Shown: in pieces, positions 18,768 to 27,399 of the stretch
Numbering within the stretch: the first letter of the stretch is position 1
Layout of the letters: each line of letters begins with the position of its first letter
DNA from: Ohtaekwangia sp036786105
GTDB lineage: Bacteria; Bacteroidota; Bacteroidia; Cytophagales; Cyclobacteriaceae
Assembly (NCBI RefSeq): GCF_036786105.1
Contig: NZ_DAIQRQ010000016.1
Coordinates: 1-64,000 of the forward strand
Direction of reading: 5' to 3'
DNA: 64,000 nucleotides
Notes under the pieces: model-generated
What the model was told of the DNA's origin: nothing
What the model saw: the letters and a program-made list of their open reading frames with translations, nothing else
The model's database searches: none
Translations under genes and position numbers: made by a program

Positions 18768-20048
18768 ATGCGGATATCGATAACGCGCACGAAAGCTATT
18801 TTAATTTTCCTTGCTTTGACAGGATTTTGCAGTAGTGCAGAGCTGAAGGCGCAAGATACTCTTCGGTTAAATATATCTCAGATTGAGGAGGTATTTCTGA
18901 ATAAAAATCTTTCGCTGCTGGCACAACGCTACAACGTAGATGCTGCCCGAGCCCATGTTATTCAAAGTAAACTCTATAATAATCCCAATGTTCAGTTTAC
19001 GGGAAATATATACAATCCCCAGGAGAACAAAAGATTTGATATGAGTAACAAAACGGGAGAATATATTGTAGATGTTCAACAATTGATTCTTCTGGCGGGT
19101 AAAAGAAATAAACAAATCAAACTATCTGAAACAGGCGCATTGCTTGAAGAGGATATGTTTTTCGACTTGCTTAGAACGTTGCGATTTTCTCTTCGGAGCG
19201 ATTTTTACCAATTGTATTTCCTTCAGAATAGTTTCCAGACCTATAAGATTCAAATCGCTCAGCTGGAAACCCTTAATGCAGCGTTTCAGGAGCTTCTCTC
19301 CAAAGGGAGAATTTCAATGAAAGACGCTATGCGCGTAAAATCTTTGCTCTACACATTGAAAGCTGAGCAGGCTGCACTTCAAAATAATATGAACGACATT
19401 AATGCCGAGCTGCAGTTGATCATTCAGAATAATGGTTCTTATATCATTCCCCAAATTGATAGTTCGCAACTTAACTTTGATCCCGGAAAGTATACATTAC
19501 CCAATCTGCTGGATACTGCTTATGCAAATCGGTCTGATCTTCGGTTCGCTCAAAATACATTAAAATACAATCAACAAAACTATGCTTTGCAAAAGGCATT
19601 GGCTGTTCCTGACCTTACTGCCGGAGCGGAGTTTGATAAGCGAGGTAATTTTGTGGAGAACGCCAGCTTTTTCCGATTGGCGATGGATCTTCCATTCTTT
19701 AACCGCAATCAGGGAAATATTAAAGCGGCAAAAATTTCAATGGAACGCGCCAGCATAATGCTGCAGGAGCGAAATGTAATTATCGAAAACGAAGTTCTGA
19801 AAGCTTATGTGAAAATTTTAAATACCGATAAGACGCTCAAGTCTTTCGATCCTTCTTTTAAAGACAACCTGCAGAAACTACTTATATCAATAACGGAGAA
19901 TTTTCAACGGAAGAATATCAGCCTGCTGGAGTTTACTGATTTCTACGAAAGCTATAAGGAAAATATACTCTTGTTTAATCAGCTTCAGAACGACCGGATG
20001 CAGGCCCTTGAGGCGCTTCAGTTTTCTATTGGTAAGAGCATATTCTAA
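18768..20048 (+). CDS. TolC/CzcC-type outer-membrane efflux protein
   Basis: A signal peptide (ILIFLALTGFCSSAELKAQ) precedes two tandem OEP-type helical hairpin repeats, the usual layout of TolC-fold trimeric outer-membrane channels (426 aa; the family is usually 410-450). Characteristic amphipathic helices around residues 45-75 and 240-300 include the segment YANRSDLRFAQNTLKYNQQNY, seen in CzcC/CusC-like proteins. It is the first gene of a three-gene operon, 17 bases before the adaptor and followed by the RND pump. It should form the exit duct for metal cations leaving through the envelope. The specific metal cannot be read from this component. Confidence 0.88.
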   Translation: MRISITRTKAILIFLALTGFCSSAELKAQDTLRLNISQIEEVFLNKNLSLLAQRYNVDAARAHVIQSKLYNNPNVQFTGNIYNPQENKRFDMSNKTGEYIVDVQQLILLAGKRNKQIKLSETGALLEEDMFFDLLRTLRFSLRSDFYQLYFLQNSFQTYKIQIAQLETLNAAFQELLSKGRISMKDAMRVKSLLYTLKAEQAALQNNMNDINAELQLIIQNNGSYIIPQIDSSQLNFDPGKYTLPNLLDTAYANRSDLRFAQNTLKYNQQNYALQKALAVPDLTAGAEFDKRGNFVENASFFRLAMDLPFFNRNQGNIKAAKISMERASIMLQERNVIIENEVLKAYVKILNTDKTLKSFDPSFKDNLQKLLISITENFQRKNISLLEFTDFYESYKENILLFNQLQNDRMQALEALQFSIGKSIF

Positions 20049-20065
20049 AGTCATTTATAAAGATT

Positions 20066-21145
20066 ATGAAACATATATTAATATACAGTTCAATTGCATT
20101 CATGGCCATTTTCAGTGCAGCGTGTTCAAAGCATGCACCGGCAGAGGAGCATAAAACAGCGGTGCTATCCGATAGCATTGTCAAAAATGTGCAGACAGTA
20201 CCTGTGGTATTAGATGAAGAATTTGACTTCGTTAAGCTCAACGGTAAGATTGTGCCCGATGAAACAAGATTGTCGAAAGTGTTTTCACTGGTCAGTGGAA
20301 AAACAGAATCTGTTTTTGTGGAGCTCGGTGACTACGTTAGAAAAGGACAGACGCTTACGGTTTTGAAAAGTACTGAAGTAGCTTCCATTTCAAATGACTT
20401 GTCTATCGCTAAATCGAGTTTGCTGATAGCAAAGAAAAATATGGAAACGACAAAAGACCTCTATGAAGGGAATCTGTCAACCGAACAGGAATATTTGAAT
20501 GCCAAGGTTAATTATGAAAAGGCTGTATCCGAATTAAACAAAGTTGAGCAGGTAGCGGCTATTACCGGTGGTCAAAGTTCAAGCTATACGATAACGGCTC
20601 CTATAAATGGCTATGTGATAGAGAAGAACATCACGAACAACTCGGAAGTACGCCTCGATAATAGCAATGACCTTTTTGTTATAGCAGACCTGTCTAAAGT
20701 CTGGATCATTGCGAATGTGTATGAAGCGGATATGAATAAAATTCATATAGGTGATTCGGCACGCGTGTGTACGCTTGTAAATCCCGATCATGCATATTTA
20801 GGACGCATCGATAAAATATACAATGTGCTGGATCCTGAAACGCGAACCATGAAGGTTCGCATAAGTATGGATAACCCCAACAATGAATTAAAGCCGGAGA
20901 TGTTTGCCACGATTACGATCAATGGTAAATCTGAAGGCAAGGCCCTTGCTATACCATCGCATGCGGTTGTTATGGACAACAGCAAAAACTACGTGGTGGT
21001 GAAAAAGAATACAGCGCTTAAAATTCAGGAGATAAATCTAACGAGACGCGTAGGCGATAAAGCCTATATAACTGGCCTTGATCCCGGAGAGCAGGTGGTT
21101 GTTGAATCGCAGGTTTTCCTTTATCAGGCTTTAAGAACAAATTAG
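20066..21145 (+). CDS. CzcB-type periplasmic adaptor (membrane fusion) lipoprotein
   Basis: The N terminus MKHILIYSSIAFMAIFSAAC carries a lipobox, so the protein is probably inner-membrane anchored by lipid. The expected parts of an RND adaptor follow: a biotinyl-lipoyl half around VELGDYVRKGQTLTVL (about 85-105), a helical hairpin (about 110-160), the second lipoyl half ending ITAPINGYVIE, a beta-barrel (about 200-285) and a membrane-proximal domain. It links the TolC-like channel to the RND pump. No His-rich metal-binding N-terminal extension, as found in some CzcB proteins, is present. It is co-transcribed with the flanking genes (17- and 9-base gaps). Confidence 0.9.
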   Translation: MKHILIYSSIAFMAIFSAACSKHAPAEEHKTAVLSDSIVKNVQTVPVVLDEEFDFVKLNGKIVPDETRLSKVFSLVSGKTESVFVELGDYVRKGQTLTVLKSTEVASISNDLSIAKSSLLIAKKNMETTKDLYEGNLSTEQEYLNAKVNYEKAVSELNKVEQVAAITGGQSSSYTITAPINGYVIEKNITNNSEVRLDNSNDLFVIADLSKVWIIANVYEADMNKIHIGDSARVCTLVNPDHAYLGRIDKIYNVLDPETRTMKVRISMDNPNNELKPEMFATITINGKSEGKALAIPSHAVVMDNSKNYVVVKKNTALKIQEINLTRRVGDKAYITGLDPGEQVVVESQVFLYQALRTN

Positions 21146-21154
21146 TAATTCACC

Positions 21155-24100
21155 ATGTCTAAATTCATTAAGCAAGTAATAGCGTTCTCGCTTAAAAATA
21201 GATTATTTGTTATACTGGCAACGCTGGTCTTGATTGTTTGGGGAATTATAGCGTTCAAAAATATTCCCATCGAAGCATTCCCCGATGTTACCAATACACA
21301 GATCATCATTATAACCCAATGGCCGGGACGGAGCGCAGAAGAGGTTGAAAAGTATATATCTATACCGGTAGAAGTCGCGCTTAATCCCGTGCAGAAGAAA
21401 ACGTCTGTTCGATCAACAACGGTATTTGGTTTGTCGGTTGTTAAAGTAATTTTTGAAGATGGCGTAGATGATGCTTTTGCCCGGCAGCAAGTGAACAACA
21501 TGCTGCGTGGCGTTGAGTTGCCGGAGAATGCTGAGCCAGACGTTCAGCCACCGTATGGACCGACCGGCGAGATTTTTCGCTATACCTTATCAAGCCCTTC
21601 CAAAACGGTAAAAGAGCTGAAGACCATTCAGGATTGGGTGATTCAGCGGAAGCTGCTCGGTGTACCTGGTGTAGCAGATGTTGTGAGCTTTGGCGGAGAA
21701 GTAAAGACGTATGAGATAAAGGTAAATCCGCAGAAGCTGGCTTCATTTGATATTACGCCGCTGGATGTTTATAACGCCGCATCGAAAAGTAATATAAATG
21801 TGGGCGGAGATGTTATTGTAGACAACTCGCAGGCATTTGTAGTGCGCGGTATCGGGTTGCTTAATAATGTTGAAGAGATAAAGAATATCATTGTTACCAA
21901 TATCAATGGTACTCCCATTCTGGTGAAAGATGTTGCGCAGGTTGAAATCTCCAGCCTTGCCCGGTTGGGCCAGGTGGCACGCGACAATGAGAATGATGTA
22001 GTGGAAGGTATCATTGTAATGAGGAAGGCTGAAAACCCGAGTGATGTGATCAGCCGTGTTCAGGAGAAAATAGATTATCTCAATGAAAAGGTTTTGCCTC
22101 AGGATGTAAAGATCAAAACGTTCTATAACAGAAACGATCTGATCACCTTTGCAACACACACCGTACTCCATAACATGATGGAGGGTATAATATTCGTAAC
22201 GGTGATTGTATTTCTTTTTATGGCTGATTGGCGAACAACCGTAACAGTAGCCATTGTAATTCCGCTGGCATTGCTTTTTGCTTTTATTTGCCTTACGCTA
22301 AAGGGAATGAGCGCCAATTTGCTCTCCATGGGCGCTATCGATTTTGGAATTATCATCGATGGTGCCGTGGTAATGGTGGAAGGTATATTTGTGAGCCTCG
22401 ATCATGCATCGCATCGTATAGGAATGGATCGGTTTAATAAGCTGTCGAAGCTCGGTATAATAAAGAATACCGGTGGTGAGCTGGGCAAAGCGATTTTCTT
22501 TTCGAAGCTTATTATTATAGCGGCACTATTGCCAATATTCGCTTTCCAGAAAGTGGAAGGCAAAATGTTCTCTCCTCTGGCATGGACGCTGGGATTTGCA
22601 TTGCTTGGCGCATTGATATTGACACTGACACTGGTTCCCTTGCTTACAAGTTTGTTGCTTAAGAAGAATGTAAAGGAGAAGCATAACGTATTTGTAGAGT
22701 ATCTCACAGCAGGTATAATGCGCATGTTTGCCTGGACTTATCATCATAAGAGGCAGACAATATTATTTGCTGTAGCGATTGTTGCCTGCGGGTTGTTCTC
22801 CTTTAAGTTTTTAGGAACGGAGTTTCTTCCCGAGCTTGATGAAGGCGCTATTTATATCCGGGCTACATGTCCTTTAAGTATATCGCTTGAAGAATCGCGT
22901 GATCTGGCAAACAAAATGCGAGGCATCATTCGCGGCTTTTCAGAGGTGAGGCAGGTAATGTCGCAAACCGGAAGGCCCAACGATGGTACCGATGCCACCG
23001 GGTTCTACAACATAGAATTTCACGTAGATATATATCCCAAGAGTGAGTGGAAGAGCGGAATAACAAAAGAAGAACTCATCGACCAGATTCAACGGAAGCT
23101 CTCCATATTTCCAGGTGTTAACCTGAATTTTTCACAACCTATTATGGATAATGTGGAAGAAGCCGTGTCGGGTGTTAAGGGATCGCTTGCCGTAAAAGTA
23201 TATGGTGATACAATACAGTATATTGAGAAAAAAGCGAATGAGATATATGAAGTGATGAAAGATATAGAGGGTGTAGATGATCTGGGAGTAATCCGGAATT
23301 ATGGACAACCTGAATTGCGTATTGATCTGGATGCCGGAAAAATGGCATTGTATGGCGTGACTACCGCAGATGCTAACGCAATAATTGAAATGGCGATTGG
23401 TGGTAAAGCTATATCGCAGATATACGAGGGGGAGAAGAAATTTCAACTGCGACTGCGATATGAGGAATCGTACAGGAAAAATGCAGAAGACATCAGCAAC
23501 CTGCTGGTACCAACGCTGAGAGGCTCAAAAGTACCAATCAAAAATATAGCGCGCATAGAAAAGCTTACTGGCCCGAGCCTCATTTTCAGAGACGAGAACA
23601 GACGGTATTGCGCTGTTAAGTTTTCGGTAAGAGGCAGAGATATGGGGAGCACCGTAGCGGAAGCCCAGAAGAAAGTTCAGAAGGCTGTAACGTTATCGAA
23701 AGGATCGGAACTTCAGTGGGCTGGAGATTTTGAAAATCAGCAAAGGGCAACCCACCGTTTGCAACAAGTGGTACCGATAAGCTTGCTGCTGATTTTTCTG
23801 ATACTGTTTATTATGTTCGGCAATGTGAAAGATGCAGGAATAGTATTGATCAATGTTCCCTTCGCCATAATAGGAGGCATCGCGGCATTGCTGATTACGG
23901 GAACAAATTTCAGTATATCTGCCGGTATAGGTTTTATCGCTTTGTTTGGTATCTGTATTCAAAACGGAGTGATACTGATCTCAGTCTTCAAAAACAATTT
24001 GCATCAGATCAAGCGAAGCGAATTTACACATCACTCTCTGGAGAACTCGATAACCGAAGGTGTTAAAACCCGTGTGCGCCCGGTAGTGATGACAGCCCTG

Positions 24101-24277
24101 ATGGCCGCTATCGGATTGCTGCCAGCAGCACTTTCCAACGGTATAGGATCAGAAACATCCAAGCCCCTCGCGATTGTGGTTATCGGTGGTTTAATCACAG
24201 CCACAATATTGACCTTACTGGTCTTTCCTCTTTTCTTCTACTTATCGTACAGAAAATTGGCAGCCAATCTCTCGTAG
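21155..24277 (+). CDS. CzcA/CusA-type heavy-metal efflux RND transporter
   Basis: This proton-driven inner-membrane pump has 1040 aa, the normal size, with twelve expected membrane helices and two large periplasmic loops. The helix-4 signature reads DFGIIIDGAVVMVE (residues 396-409). It matches the DFGxxxDGAxxxVE pattern of heavy-metal exporters for divalent cations, and differs from the AxGxxxDAA pattern of Cu/Ag pumps. Asp396 and Asp402 would serve proton relay. The usual Asn after VE is Gly here. This points to Zn, Co, Cd or Ni as substrate, but the choice among them is inference. It is the last gene of the operon and is followed by a clear terminator. Confidence 0.92.
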   Translation: MSKFIKQVIAFSLKNRLFVILATLVLIVWGIIAFKNIPIEAFPDVTNTQIIIITQWPGRSAEEVEKYISIPVEVALNPVQKKTSVRSTTVFGLSVVKVIFEDGVDDAFARQQVNNMLRGVELPENAEPDVQPPYGPTGEIFRYTLSSPSKTVKELKTIQDWVIQRKLLGVPGVADVVSFGGEVKTYEIKVNPQKLASFDITPLDVYNAASKSNINVGGDVIVDNSQAFVVRGIGLLNNVEEIKNIIVTNINGTPILVKDVAQVEISSLARLGQVARDNENDVVEGIIVMRKAENPSDVISRVQEKIDYLNEKVLPQDVKIKTFYNRNDLITFATHTVLHNMMEGIIFVTVIVFLFMADWRTTVTVAIVIPLALLFAFICLTLKGMSANLLSMGAIDFGIIIDGAVVMVEGIFVSLDHASHRIGMDRFNKLSKLGIIKNTGGELGKAIFFSKLIIIAALLPIFAFQKVEGKMFSPLAWTLGFALLGALILTLTLVPLLTSLLLKKNVKEKHNVFVEYLTAGIMRMFAWTYHHKRQTILFAVAIVACGLFSFKFLGTEFLPELDEGAIYIRATCPLSISLEESRDLANKMRGIIRGFSEVRQVMSQTGRPNDGTDATGFYNIEFHVDIYPKSEWKSGITKEELIDQIQRKLSIFPGVNLNFSQPIMDNVEEAVSGVKGSLAVKVYGDTIQYIEKKANEIYEVMKDIEGVDDLGVIRNYGQPELRIDLDAGKMALYGVTTADANAIIEMAIGGKAISQIYEGEKKFQLRLRYEESYRKNAEDISNLLVPTLRGSKVPIKNIARIEKLTGPSLIFRDENRRYCAVKFSVRGRDMGSTVAEAQKKVQKAVTLSKGSELQWAGDFENQQRATHRLQQVVPISLLLIFLILFIMFGNVKDAGIVLINVPFAIIGGIAALLITGTNFSISAGIGFIALFGICIQNGVILISVFKNNLHQIKRSEFTHHSLENSITEGVKTRVRPVVMTALMAAIGLLPAALSNGIGSETSKPLAIVVIGGLITATILTLLVFPLFFYLSYRKLAANLS

Positions 24278-24329
24278 TAGTTAACCGTTTATTGGTGACA
24301 GGTTAACCGTTACAAGTTAATCGTCATAG

Positions 24330-24363
24330 AAAGTGTCAGATGGAAACGTCTGGCACTTTTTTT
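24330..24363 (+). terminator. Rho-independent terminator of the efflux operon
   Basis: AAAGTGTCAGA (24330-24340) pairs with TCTGGCACTTT (24349-24359), one G-T wobble, 8-base loop TGGAAACG, with seven consecutive T. It lies about 50 bases after the pump gene. Two copies of GTTAACCGTT (24280-24289 and 24302-24311) precede it. Confidence 0.9.
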
Positions 24364-24634
24364 ATGAATCCTCCCTGCGCTTCATCATTCGTTAATCGAT
24401 ATTCCTTGCTCAATATATTTCAGAGTAGTTATCTTCTTAACTTCTTATCCCTTACTTCTGGTTTCTGCTTTTATTAACGAATAAAACGATTAACGACCAG
24501 CAGTGTGCGCGTGTGCTTCCTGATCAAATGAAAATTCTCCTACCAGAGATAGTAAAAAATTATAGGCCGAGCGTATAATGCTGCTTATACTTCGTTTCTT
24601 TTGCATACAGATTTTGGTTAAGACCGTAAACACT
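24364..24634. other. Intergenic region upstream of the second GH29 gene
   Basis: Together with the terminator before it, this is a 357-base gene-free stretch. It is AT-rich, with scattered TTAACG words, and no ORF, RNA gene or strong hairpin. It presumably holds the promoter for the fucosidase gene. Confidence 0.4.
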
Positions 24635-26068
24635 ATGAAGAAACTCATCTATGCGCTCGCTGCATTTACCGTATTGTCGTGCGCGAAAAAAGAAGTTACA
24701 CCACCTCAGGCTGTAATGCCTGTGCCGAGTGAAGCCCAACTGGCGTGGCATGAAATGGAGCAAAATGCTTTCGTGCATTTTACAACCAACACATTTACCG
24801 ATAAAGAATGGGGTTATGGAGATGAGCAGCCTTCGGTATTCAATCCTACTGAGCTCAATACCGATCAATGGATTTCAACATTAAAGGATGCAGGTTTCAA
24901 AGGCGTTATCCTTACCTGTAAGCATCACGATGGTTTCTGCCTGTGGCCGTCACAGTATACGGAGCATTCGGTGAAGAACAGCCCTTATAAAGGTGATATT
25001 GTAAAGCAGGTCTCTGAGTCGTGCAAAAAGCACGGACTAAAGTTCGGTATCTATTTGTCTCCGTGGGATAGAAATCGTGCGGACTATGGGTCACCGGCCT
25101 ATATTGAATATTATCGCAACCAGTTAAAAGAATTATTCCATTCTTACGGACCTGTGTTTGAAATGTGGTTTGATGGCGCCAATGGAGGCGATGGTTACTA
25201 TGGAGGTGCAAATGAAAAGAGAAAGATAAACGGAGCTACTTACTATGATTGGCCTGCTACCTTGAACATGGTGCGCGAAATGGAGCCAAATGTAATTTTC
25301 TTCAGTGATGCCGGACCCGGTGTGCGTTGGGTTGGTAACGAGCGCGGTATAGCAGGGGAGACGAACTGGAACTCTATTACACCCGATACACTCTATGCAG
25401 GTAAAGCCGGCATTGAAAATCTGCTCGGTACAGGAAGCGAGAACGGAACACATTGGATTCCGGCGGAAGTAGATGTATCTATTCGCCCGGGATGGTTCTA
25501 TCATGCTAAGGAAGATTCATTGGTAAAAACGCCACAGCAGTTGTTTGATATATATATGACATCCGTTGGTCGCGGTTCTACGCTGCTGCTCAATGTGCCG
25601 CCGGATAAACGTGGCTTGATTCATGAGAATGATGTGCAGGCATTGAAAGGCTGGCGTGACCTTTTGAATGAAACATTCAAAACGAATCTGGCTGCAAAAG
25701 CGAAAGCAACGGCTACATCATATCGCGGTGAAGCCGATGCCTATGCTGCTACGAATGTAACCGATGGCAATAAAGATACATATTGGGCAACCGATGACAA
25801 TGTTACTACCGGAAGCGTAGAGATTACATTCGATAAAGTACACCTGGTAAACTACATGGTGCTGCAAGAGTATATCAAACTTGGGCAACGTGTAAAGACC
25901 TTTACAGTGGAAGCATGGAAGGACAACGCCTGGCAAAAAGTAGCCGATGCTACAACCATTGGCCATAAGCGAATTTTAAAAATCGATCCGATTGAGACAG
26001 ATAAAGTAAGGGTAAACATTACTGCATCGAAAGCTTGTCCTTTAATTTCAGCAATCGAGGTATATTAA
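24635..26068 (+). CDS. GH29 alpha-L-fucosidase lipoprotein with F5/8 type C domain
   Basis: A lipobox (FTVLSC then AKKE) marks an exported lipoprotein. The GH29 barrel follows, with NAFVHFTTNTFTDKEWG, TCKHHDGFCLWPS, and the nucleophile Asp in FEMWFDGANGG. A discoidin-like F5/8 C carbohydrate-binding module occupies the last 125 residues, including NVTDGNKDTYWATDDN. It should release terminal alpha-fucose from glycans at the cell surface or in the periplasm. ATG 24635 was chosen because it gives the lipoprotein signal directly, although the frame is open to 24578. It heads a region of glycan-active genes with the sialidase-like gene downstream. It is diverged from the GH29 at 11.8 kb, which lacks the binding module. 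Confidence 0.9.
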   Translation: MKKLIYALAAFTVLSCAKKEVTPPQAVMPVPSEAQLAWHEMEQNAFVHFTTNTFTDKEWGYGDEQPSVFNPTELNTDQWISTLKDAGFKGVILTCKHHDGFCLWPSQYTEHSVKNSPYKGDIVKQVSESCKKHGLKFGIYLSPWDRNRADYGSPAYIEYYRNQLKELFHSYGPVFEMWFDGANGGDGYYGGANEKRKINGATYYDWPATLNMVREMEPNVIFFSDAGPGVRWVGNERGIAGETNWNSITPDTLYAGKAGIENLLGTGSENGTHWIPAEVDVSIRPGWFYHAKEDSLVKTPQQLFDIYMTSVGRGSTLLLNVPPDKRGLIHENDVQALKGWRDLLNETFKTNLAAKAKATATSYRGEADAYAATNVTDGNKDTYWATDDNVTTGSVEITFDKVHLVNYMVLQEYIKLGQRVKTFTVEAWKDNAWQKVADATTIGHKRILKIDPIETDKVRVNITASKACPLISAIEVY

Positions 26069-26238
26069 CTGGTGATTTCGGACAACAAAACGATACCGTT
26101 CTGGATTTTAAATTATTTCCCATATCCGATATCTATCGGGAACAGAATTACGCAGAAAAAGACACACGCTAATCTTACTCACACGTCTGGCAGCTAATAG
26201 CCAGCAGCTAGAGCCTATTTAAATGTATCGAACCAAGA

Positions 26239-27315
26239 ATGAAAAACTATACACGACAAACATCCATCCTCCTTGCATTAACGATCGCATTCGCTTGTAA
26301 ACAGCAACCTGCCAAACAGGAAACGGTACAAACAAAGCAGGACAGCATCATTATGGTATCGGATGATTTTGTGTTCGGAGATAATCGGCCATTTCCGCAA
26401 TGTCATGCATCAACGTTGGTGCGTGCTGATGACGGTACTTTTCTGGTGGCGTGGTTTGGTGGCACACACGAGAAGCATGATGATGTAGGTATATGGTTAT
26501 CGAAAGGTAAGCCCGGTCGCTGGTCAGTGCCCATAGAAGTGGCAAAGCTTCGCGAGGAGCCGCATTGGAATCCCGTGTTACAAAAGACATCAGCAGGATC
26601 CATTATACTATATTTCAAAGTGGGCAAACCCATTGACGTGTGGGAGACCTGGTATATAGTTTCGGGCGATAACGGAGCAACCTGGTCGCAGGCAAAGGAA
26701 CTTGTTCGGGGCGATAAAGGTGGCCGCGGACCTGTGCGTAATAAAGTGCTGGCACTTTCCAATGGAACATGGCTGGCACCTGCTTCCAACGAATTGAAAG
26801 GCGTGTGGAATGCTTTTGTTGATCGCAGTGAAGATGAAGGTAAAACATGGCAGGCAACACCGTATCTCACGTTAAATCGCGATTCTGTTCCGGGTGAAGG
26901 TATAATACAGCCAACGTTGTGGGAGTCGGCTCCCGGTAAAGTTCACATGTTGCTGCGCAGTTCGGCCGGTGTGATCTGTCGAAGTGACTCGGAAGATTAT
27001 GGAAAGACTTGGTCGCCAGTATATAAAACAAATTTACCCAATCCCAACAGTGGCATCGATCTCACCAGGCTGGACGATGGCAAGCTGGTGTTGATCTTCA
27101 ATCGCGATGGCAAAAACTGGGGTGCAAGGCGACCGGTTTCAATGGCTATATCAGATGATAACGGTAAAACATGGCCGGTAGTGAAAGATATTGAAGTGGG
27201 TGAGGAAGGTGATGAGTTTTCGTATCCGGCCATCATTCACTTCCACGATACCGTTGCATTAACCTATACCTGGAAGCGCCAGCGCATTGCTTTCAAAATG
27301 GCAAGGATTGAATGA
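26239..27315 (+). CDS. BNR/Asp-box sialidase-like lipoprotein
   Basis: The signal ILLALTIAFAC is a lipobox. The remaining 340 residues form a BNR-repeat beta-propeller of the BNR_2 type. Four Asp-boxes are visible: SGDNGATW, SEDEGKTW, SEDYGKTW and SDDNGKTW. The N-terminal strand motif FPQCHASTLVRADDGTFLVAWFGG followed by DVGIW is characteristic of the bacterial exo-sialidase-like subgroup. The classical Arg triad of GH33 is not obvious, so the substrate might be a residue other than sialic acid. It follows the GH29 gene by 170 bases in the same direction and is convergent with the GH92 gene. Its role is probably removing a capping sugar from a complex glycan. Confidence 0.78.
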   Translation: MKNYTRQTSILLALTIAFACKQQPAKQETVQTKQDSIIMVSDDFVFGDNRPFPQCHASTLVRADDGTFLVAWFGGTHEKHDDVGIWLSKGKPGRWSVPIEVAKLREEPHWNPVLQKTSAGSIILYFKVGKPIDVWETWYIVSGDNGATWSQAKELVRGDKGGRGPVRNKVLALSNGTWLAPASNELKGVWNAFVDRSEDEGKTWQATPYLTLNRDSVPGEGIIQPTLWESAPGKVHMLLRSSAGVICRSDSEDYGKTWSPVYKTNLPNPNSGIDLTRLDDGKLVLIFNRDGKNWGARRPVSMAISDDNGKTWPVVKDIEVGEEGDEFSYPAIIHFHDTVALTYTWKRQRIAFKMARIE

Positions 27316-27328
27316 TTTATTTCCCACA

Positions 27329-27387
27329 GAACTCACGGATTTACACAGACAATCCATTTTAAAGTTTCTGTGATATTCTGTGAGTTC
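27329..27387. terminator. Imperfect inverted repeat between convergent genes
   Basis: GAACTCAC at 27329-27336 pairs with GTGAGTTC at 27380-27387. The arms extend imperfectly to about 23 bases each (18 matches by hand) through CACAGA/TCTGTG words. T-rich sequence follows on the plus strand. It occupies the 84-base convergent gap and could end transcription from both sides. Similar CACAG-rich intergenic repeats are common in Bacteroidota. Confidence 0.45.
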
Positions 27388-27399
27388 CATGAGAGATTT

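Noticed and set aside
27329..27387. Possible mobile-element terminal repeat or REP-like element
   Set aside because: Only one imperfect pair is present in the window with no transposase or target duplication, so a convergent terminator is the simpler reading.
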